Assembly (NCBI GenBank): GCA_034509425.1
Contig: JAVTVJ010000988.1
Span: 248,001-312,000, forward strand
Origin: Eopsaltria australis
Taxonomy: Eukaryota > Chordata > Aves > Passeriformes > Petroicidae
Direction of reading: 5' to 3'
Length of the DNA stretch: 64,000 nucleotides
In this document: piece by piece, positions 50,291-63,024 of the stretch
How the letters are laid out: each line of letters begins with the position of its first letter
How positions within the stretch are numbered: the first letter of the stretch is position 1
Program-made: the position numbers and the translations under genes
Notes under the pieces: generated by a model
The model's input: the letters and a program-made list of their open reading frames with translations, nothing else
Told to the model about the DNA's origin: nothing
Databases searched by the model: none

Positions 50291-53200
50291 TCTCTCATCA
50301 GTATTTGCAAAAAAGTCACAAAAGAATCATCTTACTAAAGAACAGACCTCTGCACTACATGTTGCAGACACTGTAGTGCAGTGCATTAGAGGAAATTATA
50401 GAATCTAATAACTCAGATGGCTCTTCCATAATTTAAAGCTGTGCAAAACTGAGCAGTAACTGCTTGGAGAAGCATTCAAACACATAGGCAGCAGTGCCTC
50501 AATATCCACTGGTAAACAGGTGAATATTTACTGCAGTGATTAGGTTGCATTTAGACACTCTCTGTGTCAAATGATGAAGGGCTGGGGGAAAGCTGTGTGC
50601 CACTCAGCCCCTCCAAACTCTCACAAGTGTTGTTCTAAATCAAATGTCAGCAGTGCTGGAAGCCTGTGCAATATGAAAGTTTTACAATGGCACCTTCAAG
50701 CAACACAGAAGTGGCTTGGCAACACCCTGGCAGCCGGACCAGGTTCATTGGAATTTCCTTGCTGCAGCATCACAGCTCTTTATATTTATCAAGCCATGGG
50801 GTACAGTCCCACGTTCTGAAAGCCAACAGAATTTTCAGTTCAAGCTCTGGGCTAAAAATGCTGTGTGTGAGGAATGAGGAAAGCACACATCCCAAGCCTG
50901 ACATCTAGCATTAGATTATATTCCATACTTTTTTCTCCAATAAGTCTATCAAAAGCTGCAATTCAGATTTTTTTTTTCTCCCAAAGAGGGATTTATGACA
51001 GGAAAATTGCCACATACATAGGAAGACCAGTTCAACATTAAATGCAGACATTCTTATTCTAAAGCTGAAATTGTCTAATTACGGCAAGGTGAAAGTGACA
51101 ATGTTGCATCTCCAGAAAAATTCTAGTGGATTTTAGTAAGTCATGTAAATTATATCATCAGAAGAAAATTAATTTTAAAACATGCTGATCCAATACATAA
51201 GCTTCCCTTTCTCTAGGAACATGTACATTTTGAAAATATTTGCAGGCCAAAGCAATTCAAACAAAAAAAGATTAAAGAGCTTTTCAGTAAGGAAGATACT
51301 TTCTGGATCTTTTGCTAAGGTAAATACCAGTATTTTTCATTCCATTTTTCTTTTCTGTCTAAGCAATATAAAGTTTAACACATAACAGGAAATCGTGAGA
51401 AGGAAGAATAATCCCCCACACAATTTCCATTGCAGGATGCATTCAACTCCCTACTTTTACATGTTTTAGAAGTAGTTTGTTTGCTTTCTTTTTGTTCTAA
51501 ATGTCCTTGAAGTGAAGTCATAAAAGCATGAAGTGAGCATCGAGTTTTCTCTGCTTCAAGAATGGCTTCTCTGAGCTCAGCACAGCTCTGATTTCTGCCT
51601 TCTAAGTGTTCCTGATCAGAGCAGGCCGATGGCTAAAGGAGCTTGAAGACCCAGTTTGTATACCCCATGCTGGATTTTAGTCTCACTGTTTAGTCTTATT
51701 CTCATATTGAAGTTATAGTCTTTAACCTTGACTATGACAATGGAGCTGCACAAGAGCAGAACCAAAATCACTCACCTACTTAAATCAGAGAGGAAAAATT
51801 TACAGGCAGTGTCCATGGGCAAAAAGGTTGCTTCAGGGTGCCTGGTCCAACCTAAAATAGTTATTGTGGGGAAAAAAAAAACCTCTGCATTTGCATTATT
51901 TACACATGACCCTGCATTCAGGCCCCTCCAAACTTGTAAGGTGTGCCTCACTAAAACACAAGAAATAATGCAAAAGCCAGCCTTCTAACTGGCACCATTT
52001 TAATGGCCCTCTGTTCCAAAAGCAACATTCCCCTTTTTCTGAAGCAGTCCGTTGCAAAATTTTTACTTCATGCTGGGCTTATTTCCTTTGTCTACAACTG
52101 AATTCACTTTATAAATTAATGCCCATAATTTCAGGATGTTTCCTGACATTCTGGGTCTTGCCCTTTGGATATGAATGAGATGGGTAATGCTGTCCACTGA
52201 GGCTTCCAGACTTTGGAAAATGCTTGGAAATAACTTTGTCCACTCCACAAAGTTACAAGATCAGCATTGGATCACTTGCACCAGCCACACCCTGTAAAAA
52301 AGAGCTAAGGCATGGCATACACACTGTTTATACAAAACGTTACAGGATGAAAACAAATATAAAACCTATTGTGCATAAATGTGCTAAAGGAAACAAGAGT
52401 CCATTTGTAAGCACTTCTTAATTTCTGACACTAAAATGAATGGCCATAGTTTCATGTACTGCTACTTAAAAGAATGGTTAAAAGTGGCTAAAAGCTTTTC
52501 TTCCCACCGATCCGCAAGAAATATAAAATAGTGCTGCAGAGACACTTAACCTTCAAAGAAGAGGGGTTGGGAAAAGCAGGTTGCTAGGAGCCTGAAATCT
52601 GAATGTTATTAGCACATAAATTTTCACATGCATTGCTAATATGTTTAATGTGTGTAATGCAATACATTCAATGCAAATAAACCAGATTTGTGTTTATAGA
52701 CCATTGAAAAAATATCCAGGTTTTTAGAGATCTCATGAAAAAGTGACAACGACTTCTGGGTGAAAAGATGACTTGTTTTCCCAAAAGTAATTTCTGGTAG
52801 TCTAAGCTTTCCACTTGACAGGGTAGAGATGATGAAGCAGTAGTAAATACTGGTGTTTGGGGCTTTTTGACAGTGATAAAAGTCGTATTTGTTAATACGG
52901 AAATTTGCTGAAATGAAGGTTCTTTGTTCCAGTTTGACGTCATTCTGTTTCTGCAGGTGCTTCTATGGTGGTTGTGGCAAAAAGTAGTCCAAATTCTATA
53001 TTTTCATATCCTTCTCTCTTATGGTGGTGCTCCTGACCTGTCTCTTCCCTGATGTACTGTGGCACACAAAGATAGTTCAGCTAAAAATGCACTGCAGTGC
53101 AGCATGAAAGCGAAAGCCACACAGAGAACACACTGGGGAGATTTTTCAGAAGGCAGTTTTGATGCCATTCTCATGAAAACTTTGTCATTTGTGCTCCAAA

Positions 53201-56200
53201 CCTGCACAGCTCTGGGGATCCTGTTACAGTTCTCCTAACTGAACACTCAGTGAAAAATGTGCAGTTCATCTGCTCATAAGACAGAAAAGGAATTTGCCTT
53301 CAGGATCTTGAAAGAATTTTCTGTGTGACAGAAGACCGTGCAGGTGCAATCTACAAGTATATCAAAATGTCATCCTTCTCAGCCAGAGTGCCTTTTCCCC
53401 TCTGAAGTGAGGTTTTCTGTGCAAAAGTCCCAGCTTTATAGCTCAGAATGGCACAACTTTCAGTTATCTCCTGGATTAATACCCCATGGAACACATGCCT
53501 TTCAGGAGGACAACAGAGACAACCTGTATAATTTGTACTAAGAAGCCCTGTCATCCACTGTGGTGCTTTTCATTTAGGAGTTTCTATGTGATAGAATTTA
53601 AAAAGTGTGTGCTACCATCAATTATACTAACATGTTTTGAGGCTCTGACTTAGCACACACTAAGTTTAGCTTAAAATTTCTAAAGGATTTCATGATTTCA
53701 TTAAATTCTTGGTGACACAGAAGAGCTGACTGTGTCTACAGCTCTACAGGAGAAGAAACTTCAGAAAAGGGAATATCATGAAAAAAAAAATTCAGTATTT
53801 TGAGCTGGTATGGAGTTAGTCAGTTTGCCCTCAGACTTCATTTTAAATTTTATCAACTGTAACAGTAGATCGCAAACACAAAATATTTTAAATTTTCCAT
53901 TTCTAACTTCCTGTATATTAAAAAAATTAGCATCAGTAAGAAGGATTTCATTACAATTATGATAATTTGATAACTAAAGATATGCATAATTCTAACTCTG
54001 TAGTAAAACATAAGCCCCCAAAATGCCCCATATTGGTTTGTTGGCATCCTGACTGCCCACCTTGCAAATCTGATCCCTGGGCCGGATTTCCTCTCTGTAA
54101 AGATAAAAAAATACATGGTGGTGCAAATAGATAGATAATTTTCTGCTCTTAAGGTTTACTAAAAGCTTACAATTTTTTAGTTTTTATCTGCTTCTGTGCT
54201 TTATTGACTGGCTAGTTAGCACACCAGAGCTGAAAAAATAGTGAAAAGGAATTTGAATATTTAGTTCAAGTTGAAAATGTAATTCCACTATTTTGATGAT
54301 CTTTAAAGACTCCTAATTTTTAACATATATTAGTGTGTATGAGAGAAGGCAGCTCTTTGCAGTTCCTGTGTTGGGTGTAAGTAATTTGAAATAACAGACT
54401 TGTAAAATACTTACTCAGTGGTCTAAACATTCCTTATTGAGGCAATTGCTATGTAATTATACACAATGTAACTGCAATATGATTACAATGTCATTATACG
54501 CATTATATTGGACTATTAAGAGTTTTAAAGTTTATAAAAGTATTTATCTTATTATTGTAAAATTACTACTTTCTCCCTGATTCTCCTGCCCTCCCTATGA
54601 ACTGTAGCCGCCTTTAAAGCTTTTAGTTTCCAGTACCACTAAGTTTCTAGATGACAAAGCAGAATTCTACTGTTTCAAGGGTATAGCAGTTAAAAATAAA
54701 TCAGTATGAGTTATTAAGGCAGGAAATATTTACAGGACACAGATGAGATAAAAATATGGGGAAAACCCTCCCATGCCAGTCCTTTCATACAGTGGACTGC
54801 ACACAGAATATGTGATCTTTGAACTCGTGCACCGTTGGGCGAGCAATAAGTGTTTATGGTCATGATTAAACTTCAAAGTGTGTTTTGCATCAAACACTTG
54901 AGTGCTTTAGACTGTTTGAATTATGCCTGTGTTTTATGGACAGAGGGATTCCCAGAGGCATTACGGTGATAATATGACGGATTGTGGTGGCTAGATAAGG
55001 GCTCAGCTCTTGTGAACCTTCCTTTACATTCAGGAGTATTTGAGCCAAGAAAAAAAGTTCAGTTTTGGACCATGTGCACCTTCAGCTGGGTATGGTAACT
55101 GCTTGGTTTGCAAAGGCCAAAAAAAAAAGTTGTTGCAGTGTAAATAGCTCAGTGCTGAGAGAAGTTCAGGCCCTTCCCCTGCTGAGAGCTCAAAATGAGG
55201 TTACAGGTGGTTCACACACCTATGAAGAACACGAATATGTCCTAATGACATGAGATAGGCTGTTCAGCATGCTAATAAATTATTTGAGAAAAACAGCGAT
55301 ACCAGAGTGGCAGTTTTCTCTTTAAACCATTCATGTCAGTAAAAAACAAGCTATAAGGAAGTAGAGAAGGAAAAAGGGTGGTCAATAAAATAACTGAGAA
55401 AATGTGGTATAGATAAAAGCAAAGGGGAAAAAAATTATCCTAAATGTACATGTGCAGAGAGTGACTCCAAGTTGAGCAATAACGACCGGGGTGGGTATTT
55501 TAAGTTAATGATAGTTTATCTATTTCTGGGAAAACAGTATCTCCAATCTTGTTAACAGTAAAATAAAGAGCAGAAAAGGAACAGAAGAGAAAGCCTCCCA
55601 GTTTTACCATATATAACACAGTATTGTTATATATGACATTGAATATTATATTAATTTGAATACTGTGAGTATTTCTTATGATTTTAAGATGCTACCCATC
55701 TTAAAAGGATTTAGTAGAACTAAAGATTATGGAGAAATGTACAAAAGAATGACAAAGATATGGAATAGTTTTCCTGTACACACATCTCAGCCTAGAAAAC
55801 AAATAGCTAAGGAGGGATAAAATTAAGGAGTATAAAGCCATGCAAGAAACAAAAAAAGGAAAAAAGAAAATAGATGAAGATTATTTACTCTTTTGCCCAA
55901 TTCAAGAATGAATATGCCTTAAATGCACTTATGAGGCAAGAAGTCAAGACAAAGGTGGATTTTACACACAAAATGCAGTCAAGCTGTAGAACTCTGCCGC
56001 AAGACGTTTTGCATCAACCCCCTGCTCCTCTAAAAAAATCCCCCAAAAACCTTGTCTGAAAGAGATTAAATGAATTGCCAGTTAATATCTCTTAAAGACT
56101 ATTAAATGAAAATGTCCTTATAAATGACAACCACCTTTTAGTGGTGCATCTGAACAAAAGAGTCTTGAGCTGGCTCTCAGTGCTGGCTGGGAAGTATTGG

Positions 56201-59200
56201 AGAATTATGACTACAGACTAAAATATGCTGTTATAATTTTCCCAAATATCCCTGGGTTTGACTAATGCTAGGACATCTGGGCTGGAAAAACCCGTGTTAA
56301 CTTAGAATGCAGACTGGGTTTTTTTTGTCCTTACAGAATAGTGACAGTACCAGTGAGGACACAGCAGCTTCCCTAGAGCTTTGGAAGGTGTCAGACCACA
56401 AATGTCCAAGCTCAGTGTCAGATCAGCTGAATTAACACAGAAATGAAGATATAGACCTTGAGAATTTGATGAAAACTTCATCTGAGGGCTCTCTCCAGAG
56501 CAGCTACAAAGTGGCTGCCAACACAGCACAGGCAAGGTCAGCTGAGAACTTTAATAACGAGGCAGTAATTTTATAAAGTGCACATTATGTAATGCCGTTG
56601 TTTGATTTTAAATCAATTGCAGACAGCCAAAAGATAATGTCAACAGAATGGGTGATGGTTCCAGAGGCCAGCTGACGGCTGTTATTGTCCCTTAATGCCA
56701 TGAAACAATGCTGTTCTGCTCTTAAGAATATATCAAACAGCCAACAAAAACAGTCAACGCTAGCCCCAAGCAATGTAAAGGCAAGAACTTTGTGTTCTAA
56801 AATGTCACAAAACACTCTCACCATAATTTGAGCCAAGCCAGTGACTTTTAATCCCAGTAATTATGTACTTTTCAAGACTGATGTTACCAAAACACCAGAG
56901 GGATTATCAATAATAATTGATATTTCTGCTGTGTCTTAATTAGTAAGAAATTTGGTGCCAAAGGAGTAGTCAAGTAGTAACTCAAAGACATTGCTGACAC
57001 AACCAACATCAACATGTGATGGAGTTTGGGGGTTTTACTGATTATTTATTGTGATTATTATTCTTCTTCTATAGAGCAGAAGTGAGAGTACAGTCTAAAA
57101 TATATAGAATTTTTTACATTTTTAAAGTTTCCTTTTTGGTGTAATCTAATGAACAATACACTTCTTTCCTTGCTCACAGTGAGAAGAATGTTTATTTTCT
57201 GGTTTTGTTATACTCCTGAAAAGAAAGTACATTCTTATTCTGCAGGTAGCAAGATATATTCTGTCTCAGGCTTTAAAGAAATAATTTTTCTTTAAAGTCC
57301 TATTGTTTAACAAAAATGAAAACACTGCTCTGAATCCAAGAACTGGCTTTTTAGGAAATAATATCCAAATTACACTGCACTTTGTACCTTCATTCAAAGC
57401 GAGCTGTCATCATATTTCAACTGAGATTCAGCAAACTGTTAAGCTTTCAGTATAAAGGGCCTGATTTGATTCTTGTTAATATCTGTAGTAATGACTGGTT
57501 GACAACAGTGAAAGCACTCTCTGATTTTGCAGAAAGCAGTAGTTTTAGTGAGAGTGTAATTTATTCATTGTTAAGTCAAAAAAAGTTACACTAGGTTTAA
57601 TTACTTCAATTTTTTTCCATATTTATGTGTACATTATTAAATAGCTAAAAAAAGAAAAGGAAACTTGTGTGACCTTCACATTCTTTCCATGAAATTTTTG
57701 GTTCTTTTGAGGTCTTTATATAAAAAGAAAAGACAAGAAAGGCACTGATTTCTGGCTGAATGATGACTTTTTTTTCCCTGTGCATATTTCAGAACAAAAT
57801 CAAACTGTGTGCTTGCCATGGGATGTTACAATGAAATGAACACACTCTAGAATGTTAAGGTTTTATGTTCCTGTGCACTGTATGTGCATTTCACTGTGAG
57901 AAATTATTTTTGTTTTAAAATACTCCCAGAGACCATTAAATACTATTCAAGTTTTGCGGATGGGCCAGCTGAAGCCAGAGATGTTAAAACAGCACAGATA
58001 ATGAGCGGCAGAGCAAGAACTAGAACACACTGGTCTTGACTGCCAGAATTCTCCCCAAACTAGAAAGAATGATGCAAAAACTGGGTTGAAAATAATGAGC
58101 CATAACAAAAAGGCAGAAAATGATCTGAATGAGATGCGTAGTAGCTCTGTGGAGTGCCTAGGTTTTATTGTACATGCACGGCCAGAAATCAATGTGTTCA
58201 GTGAATGTGTTTATCAAACAGACAGAACAATCCATTGTGATATGTCTTGACTGTTAGTGGTGCTGGCAGCTCAGCTGAACCTTGCAGGGTAATTAGCTAA
58301 GGATAAATTAATCTGTTCTCAAATGTGGCCTGCTAATTTTTCCCAAGTTGTGAGCTCTGCTGAAGAGCATGGTTTCTTCTGTTTTTTCTTTTCACTGTAT
58401 AATTTAGTCTTCCTTGGAACTTGACTAAATAGTTGTATCTGCAGCCATGAAATGTTACTTTAACATTTTGAAAGCATTTTCCTGGGGAAAAAAAAAAAAG
58501 CTGCATCTGTTGGATTAATGTCAGGCTTTTTCCAGCTCATACTGGATCTTTAGATTCTTTGTGCAAATGTTCTGCAGGAAATATCACATAACTTGTCTCA
58601 AGGAAGACAAATATTTAGGTTTTGCAATGCTGTCCTTAAATGACTACATGTAGCTCAGGCAAAATTTCTTTATTTTACTTTAGCTACCATAGATGAGACT
58701 TATTCACAGTTCTTGGGGCTTTCAAGAGCTGGGATTTTGGTTCTTCTATGCTATCCTGGAACATACCTGATTTCTGGCATGTATTAGTGTTTTAAAGATT
58801 GTCCTTTAATGATGGCTATTTCCAAATATTCTTTGTGACATTTGGTCTTATAAATCTGTCTGATTAGAGCTAGCAGGCTACAACTATAATTGACATTTTA
58901 ATTTTATGTAAAGCACTTTTAAAAGGAAAATAATATTAGGAAACACATCCACAATATTTATCTTCTTTTAAAATCTGTTGAAAACACTTCCCAGTGATTA
59001 TAATGCACAATAGAAATGAGGCTGTTCTACAAGAAGAATATTAGGATTAATAATATTAATTTTTCTCCATGTAGATCTTAATTAAAAATTAAGGTTTATT
59101 TGAATGGCTAAATATATAAGTTGTCCTTTTTATTTTTCCCCCACCATGAATCCTACTCTGCATCCCATAAAAACCTGGCTTCCAAGTAAGCTTTCCTTCA

Positions 59201-60172
59201 CACTCAGTTTTGCAGCCGTTGGTGACAGGAGGAATTCACAGCATGCAGAGAACATGGTAATTGCCTTCACCCACGCAGACTGTCACTGGGCATTATTTGC
59301 AGTTAAATATGGCAGCAATTGTTTTTTTTTCAATAATTAAGTGGGTTGCAAAAGCAATTCTGCCTTACCCCACAAAGTTCTCTGTCAGATGAGGCACAAG
59401 CACAGATCCCCTAGCCCGTGCACGGGGCTGGGAGATGGTGCAGCTGCAGAAGGATCAATTTCTGGGTGCTCTGCTGTCTGTGGATTCATTACTGAGCAAA
59501 ACTGCCACAAACACTTGTAATTTCAGCCAAGCTAAGCCTCCCTTTTTTTAGGATTCCCATATGCTACTTTTTAAGTTTAACCTGAGGCTTGGCTTTGTGT
59601 CAGTTAATTTATTTTTTTTTTTATCATCCCCGTACAGATTTTGGCCTAGAGATGCTGCTGTTGGGGACCAACCGGCTGCTTCTCCTCTTCCTTGCACAAA
59701 GGTGTGAAACTCTGCAAAATTTTGTCTTGGCTATTCCTGCAAATTTCCACTGTCATGGAATGGTAGCTCCACGCAATTCCTAAAAATGGGCTTCTTTATT
59801 GAAATGGAAACACCCTGAACACATAATCTGCTGGAGATATGCCTCCTGCTCCTGGGGATGGTGGATTCAGTGTTCAATACTTGGACAAATCTTAAATAAA
59901 ATAGCTGTTAACCACTTTTCAGGGGGCTCCTGCCTGGGAAGGACTTGGCCTTCTGCTCCACCATGGGCTTCCCATCCTTCCCAGCAAGGACAGGGCAAAC
60001 CTGAGGCCTCTTCTGCTGCCGAACTGCACCCTTGGGTAGGAATGCAGCAGGTTCTGAGCAATAAATGGTGACACCAAGCAAAATAAAACAGAGATGGCTC
60101 TTCCCAGCTGGTAGCCCTTGTGGGAAAGGCAGCACCAAGGCAGCAGGAGCAATGCTGAAGTGAGGGAGGTGC
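50291..60172. other. Unique AT-rich noncoding DNA, no gene seen
   Basis: Nearly 10 kb without a transposon or gene that I recognise, the longest such stretch in the window. No frame exceeds 91 codons, and none has a familiar motif. Segments at about 56560-56860 and 58255-58345 are balanced, non-repetitive and CNE-like. Short homopolymers occur near 51870, 53781 and 58487. Confidence 0.55.
56560..56860. other. Candidate conserved noncoding element
   Basis: About 300 bp with none of the simple-repeat drift of its surroundings, and with a GGCCAGCTGACGGCTGTTAT segment, rare CpGs and several AT-rich factor-like motifs. It resembles a conserved enhancer in texture only. An 83-codon minus-strand frame crosses it but has no recognised domain. 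Confidence 0.25.
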
Positions 60173-60676
60173 TGATGCTTTTTCCTGGTCTTAAAAATTA
60201 AGAGGCAGACACCGTTAAGGGAAAAGGGGGTTTTTACCTCAGTATTTAATAAGGATCCTTATGGTGCACCACTTTGCCAAGGTGGAATGCACCAAAATGC
60301 ACACTCATAATAGATGGCGTATGTAATTTCATAGACCTAGCAAATCAGCATATCTAACAAAGATTCCTCAATGAGAGGCTTGAATGAATAGTGTGATATC
60401 TCTTCATCCTAAGGAATTCTTCCTTGGATGGGTCAAATCTTAGTTTACAAGATGTATTTCAGAGAAGGCCTTGGTTTCTTAGAATAGCGTAGGGCTTTCC
60501 AGCCTCCAACTGCGAGGCCTCCAGGAGGTTTGGTCTCCTGGCTTAACAGAATACTTGGACTATGCTAAATTATAGGACTTAAGAAATTACAAGTATGCAT
60601 GCCAAGGGCACTAAGGGTACACAAAAGCTTGATAAAAGGTATATAAAAGAAAAAGCAAAAAATCATCATGGCATCA
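60173..60676 (-). mobile_element. Solo LTR with inverted ends and GTGC target duplication
   Basis: A 504-bp element begins TGATGC and ends GCATCA, a perfect 6-bp terminal inverted repeat with TG...CA. It is flanked on both sides by GTGC (60169-60172 and 60677-60680), a 4-bp target-site duplication. On the minus strand an ATTAAA signal (complement of 60245-60250) lies about 70 bp before the 3' end, so the LTR is read on the minus strand. There is no internal retroviral coding region, so it is a solo LTR left by recombination between two LTRs. The text GTATTTAATAAGGATCCTT matches the same position in the LTR at 16832-17265. The family name is not certain; an avian ERV of ERVL or ERV1 type is possible. 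Confidence 0.8.
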
Positions 60677-61371
60677 GTGCCACCACCACCCTGCTGCTCC
60701 TGTTGCTGCTGGTGGTGTGGCATCCTGCACAACCAGTCTGTATCTGTTTCAAATTCTTCACCTTTTTAATCACAGCTTCCCAAAGTCCATTAACAGCTTC
60801 CTGTGTGGTCAGACTGTTGTCAGCTGGAGGGCTGGTTTTCTCTGAGGTTTGTGAATTTGGCATGATGGCCTGGCTTGATTAATGGACACAGCAGAGACAG
60901 AGAAGGCTGCACTGTCCCTTGGCTCAGGTTTTGTCAGATAAATCAGAAAAAGCTGCCCTAAGTGTGATTTTCATTTTACATGGCGCTTGCAATGAAAACT
61001 GGTTTGGTGCATATTAACTAACTGCATCAGGTCAGGCAGTTAATAAAACCTTCACATCAGAGAAGAGATGGTGAAAGAAAACAAGAGCATGACCTCATTT
61101 CTCCTTCTGCTCAGCCAGTGTCGAGATACTTTAATACATCACTCCAGATAAAGGAACTGAGATATCAAGCATAATCAACAAGGAAAACTAGATCATATGT
61201 GACTTAAAATTAGGATGTTCTACAACAAGGCTTGTGAGATTAAAAAAAAAAAAAAGAGAGATTTAATGAAAAAATGTATTTAAACTTGTTTATTTAATAC
61301 TATTTATGTGTTTAAGGAATAAAATTCATCTTAGGGCCAAAGGAGAAGAGATTAAGATAATTCAGACTGAG
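60677..61371. other. Unique noncoding DNA, no gene seen
   Basis: It starts with a short CACCACCACC and CTGCTGCTCCTG trinucleotide-rich patch that was the insertion site of the LTR. A 95-codon frame starts inside the LTR and runs through here, so it is not a gene. A14 lies at 61242-61255. Confidence 0.55.
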
Positions 61372-61600
61372 AGGGAGCTTCAGAAGTCCCTGATCCGATG
61401 TGCAGCTCACAGGCATGGTCAGACCAGGTTATTCAATCCCAGGTCAGGATCGTGCATTTGTTCTTCTTGAATTTCATGAGGTTCCTGTTGGCTTATTCCT
61501 TCCACTAGTTTAGCTCTCTCCAGTTGGCAGCCCTGTCTTTGAACACATTGACTCATGTCCCAGATTTGGTGTTATCTAATTATAAATTGTAAAAATCCAT
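61372..61600 (-). mobile_element. Degraded CR1, older copy, minus orientation
   Basis: The antisense CR1 text GAATTTCATGAGGTTCCTGT, TGGCTTATTCCTTCCACTAG, TCTCTCCAGTTGGCAGCCCT and CAGATTTGGTGTTATCTAAT follows, in order, the segment that ends CR1 ORF2 and starts its 3' UTR. The left end (CAGACCAGGTTATTCAATCC) fits the CR1 3' region, but an internal piece seems deleted between the two. Many mismatches show it is older than the copies at 2804 and 9744. Confidence 0.75.
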
Positions 61601-61616
61601 TTAGCTTTCAAGTTGT

Positions 61617-61710
61617 GGGGGTTTTTTGTTTGGTTGGTTTTGGGTTTTTTTCCTTTTTTTTTCTTTGTTTGTTTGTTTGGTTGTTTTGTTTTGTTTTGTT
61701 TTGTTTTTTT
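61617..61710. repeat. T/G-rich low-complexity tract
   Basis: GGGGG, T runs, GGTTGG and GTTTGTTTG, then TTTTG repeated about five times. It lies directly beside the old CR1. The plus-strand frame is Phe/Val/Gly-rich by composition only. Confidence 0.9.
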
Positions 61711-62956
61711 CCCAAATAAAATACTTTCTGGGCAAAAAAATACTTCCAAAGGGATTTTTACAGGAATTCTGACTTGCCTGTTAGTGGGACAAACCAAGCA
61801 GAATGTGTTTTAGAGTGCTCCTAAAAATCTAAGAAAATTAAGCCGTCCCAGATAGGAGGAGGATTATAGTAACACTTAATGGAGTTTATGATTTGAAGAG
61901 TGTATTGGCATCACAAACTGAGCTTTAATTCACAAAAGTTCAGTCATTGTTTTGTATTCAATTTCCATGTTTCCTTAAGCTTAAAAAAAATCTCAGTGCT
62001 ACAATTGGACAAACATAAAAATGTAATTTCTGTTCAAAAAAGTATTTGATTTGAGATTAATAATGTCTTAGCTAGTGAAACCACAAAGTTGCTCAGAAAT
62101 GACAGACAGGGTATATTTTCTCATTTTTTCTTTAATTTTGGAGATGTTACTGCAGCTAATGTGATAAGCTGTTAAATATTTATAGACCCTGTGATCTGCA
62201 CAATAGTAGGAGTCTTTAGATGTCCTCAGTGCTGAAGAAAGGATGACCAAATCCATAAGGAACAAAGAAGAATAATTGTGTTTCAAGTTGCTTTCTGTTT
62301 CATGAACCAATTTTGATAGTTTTCTTCACTTGTTGGCATAAAAAGATGTAATCTGCACTGTTTTCAGTATCAGATAAAGCTCCAGGCAGGTCTGGGAGAT
62401 GTTACACCACAGGGAGGGAGAGGATGACTTTTGAGACAGATACAAGTCTCAGCTAAGCCATGCAGGGTTCCCAAATACCATCCAGGACTGACAGTGTAAC
62501 TAATAAAAGAAGTTTTTCAATACTCCCTGAACCCCTGCATAAAACAGGTATTTCCAGGCACAGAAGCTTCCTCTCCTCCCCTATGTCCTCCTCCCCACTT
62601 TCCTTCCCCAACAATCTGCTTTTAATTTCCTAGGGATTTTACATTGCAGTGTTTCAAAGTCAAAAAGGACAAAGTATCACCAAAAGCTGCCGTGCTACCA
62701 CAGCTTCCATTAATTCCACTGAACAGCTGAATAGTGGCTGTGTTTGGGCCTGAATATGCCAGAGAATCTTTGTGAAAACAATTTTAGTAGCTACCAGCCT
62801 CTGAGTTACACCTTTGAGAGTCATTATAAAACTTTTAATCACTGTCTGCACCAGGAAACACAAGTGTCAGGACTTAGAAACCAATGCAGTTAAGACAAGA
62901 TCTTCTGTACGCCTTCTCACCAGGATTCTTTTCAAATAAAAGGCTTTTTTGCTCTG

Positions 62957-62957
<1 letters not shown>
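61711..62957. other. Unique AT-rich noncoding DNA, no gene seen
   Basis: No frame above 80 codons and no repeat family or RNA gene were recognised. Confidence 0.55.
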
Positions 62958-63015
<58 letters not shown>

Positions 63016-63024
63016 TTTTTTTTT
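62958..63024. repeat. Poly-T, 57 nt plus a T9 tail
   Basis: T57 (62958-63014), G, T9, then GTTACAGG. It makes the 74-codon Phe-rich plus-strand frame. TTTTTTTTGTTACAG could look like a splice acceptor (pyrimidine tract plus AG), but no convincing exon follows. Confidence 0.95.

Noticed and set aside
49901..50408. Lys/Glu-rich plus-strand frames of up to 145 codons
   Set aside because: They are made by the A5-7 G repeat and have no supported exon borders.
59799..60140. Moderately GC-rich stretch with TCCACCATGGGCTTCCCATC, possible old ERV or CR1 remnant
   Set aside because: I could not align it confidently to either family, and it has no recognisable ends.
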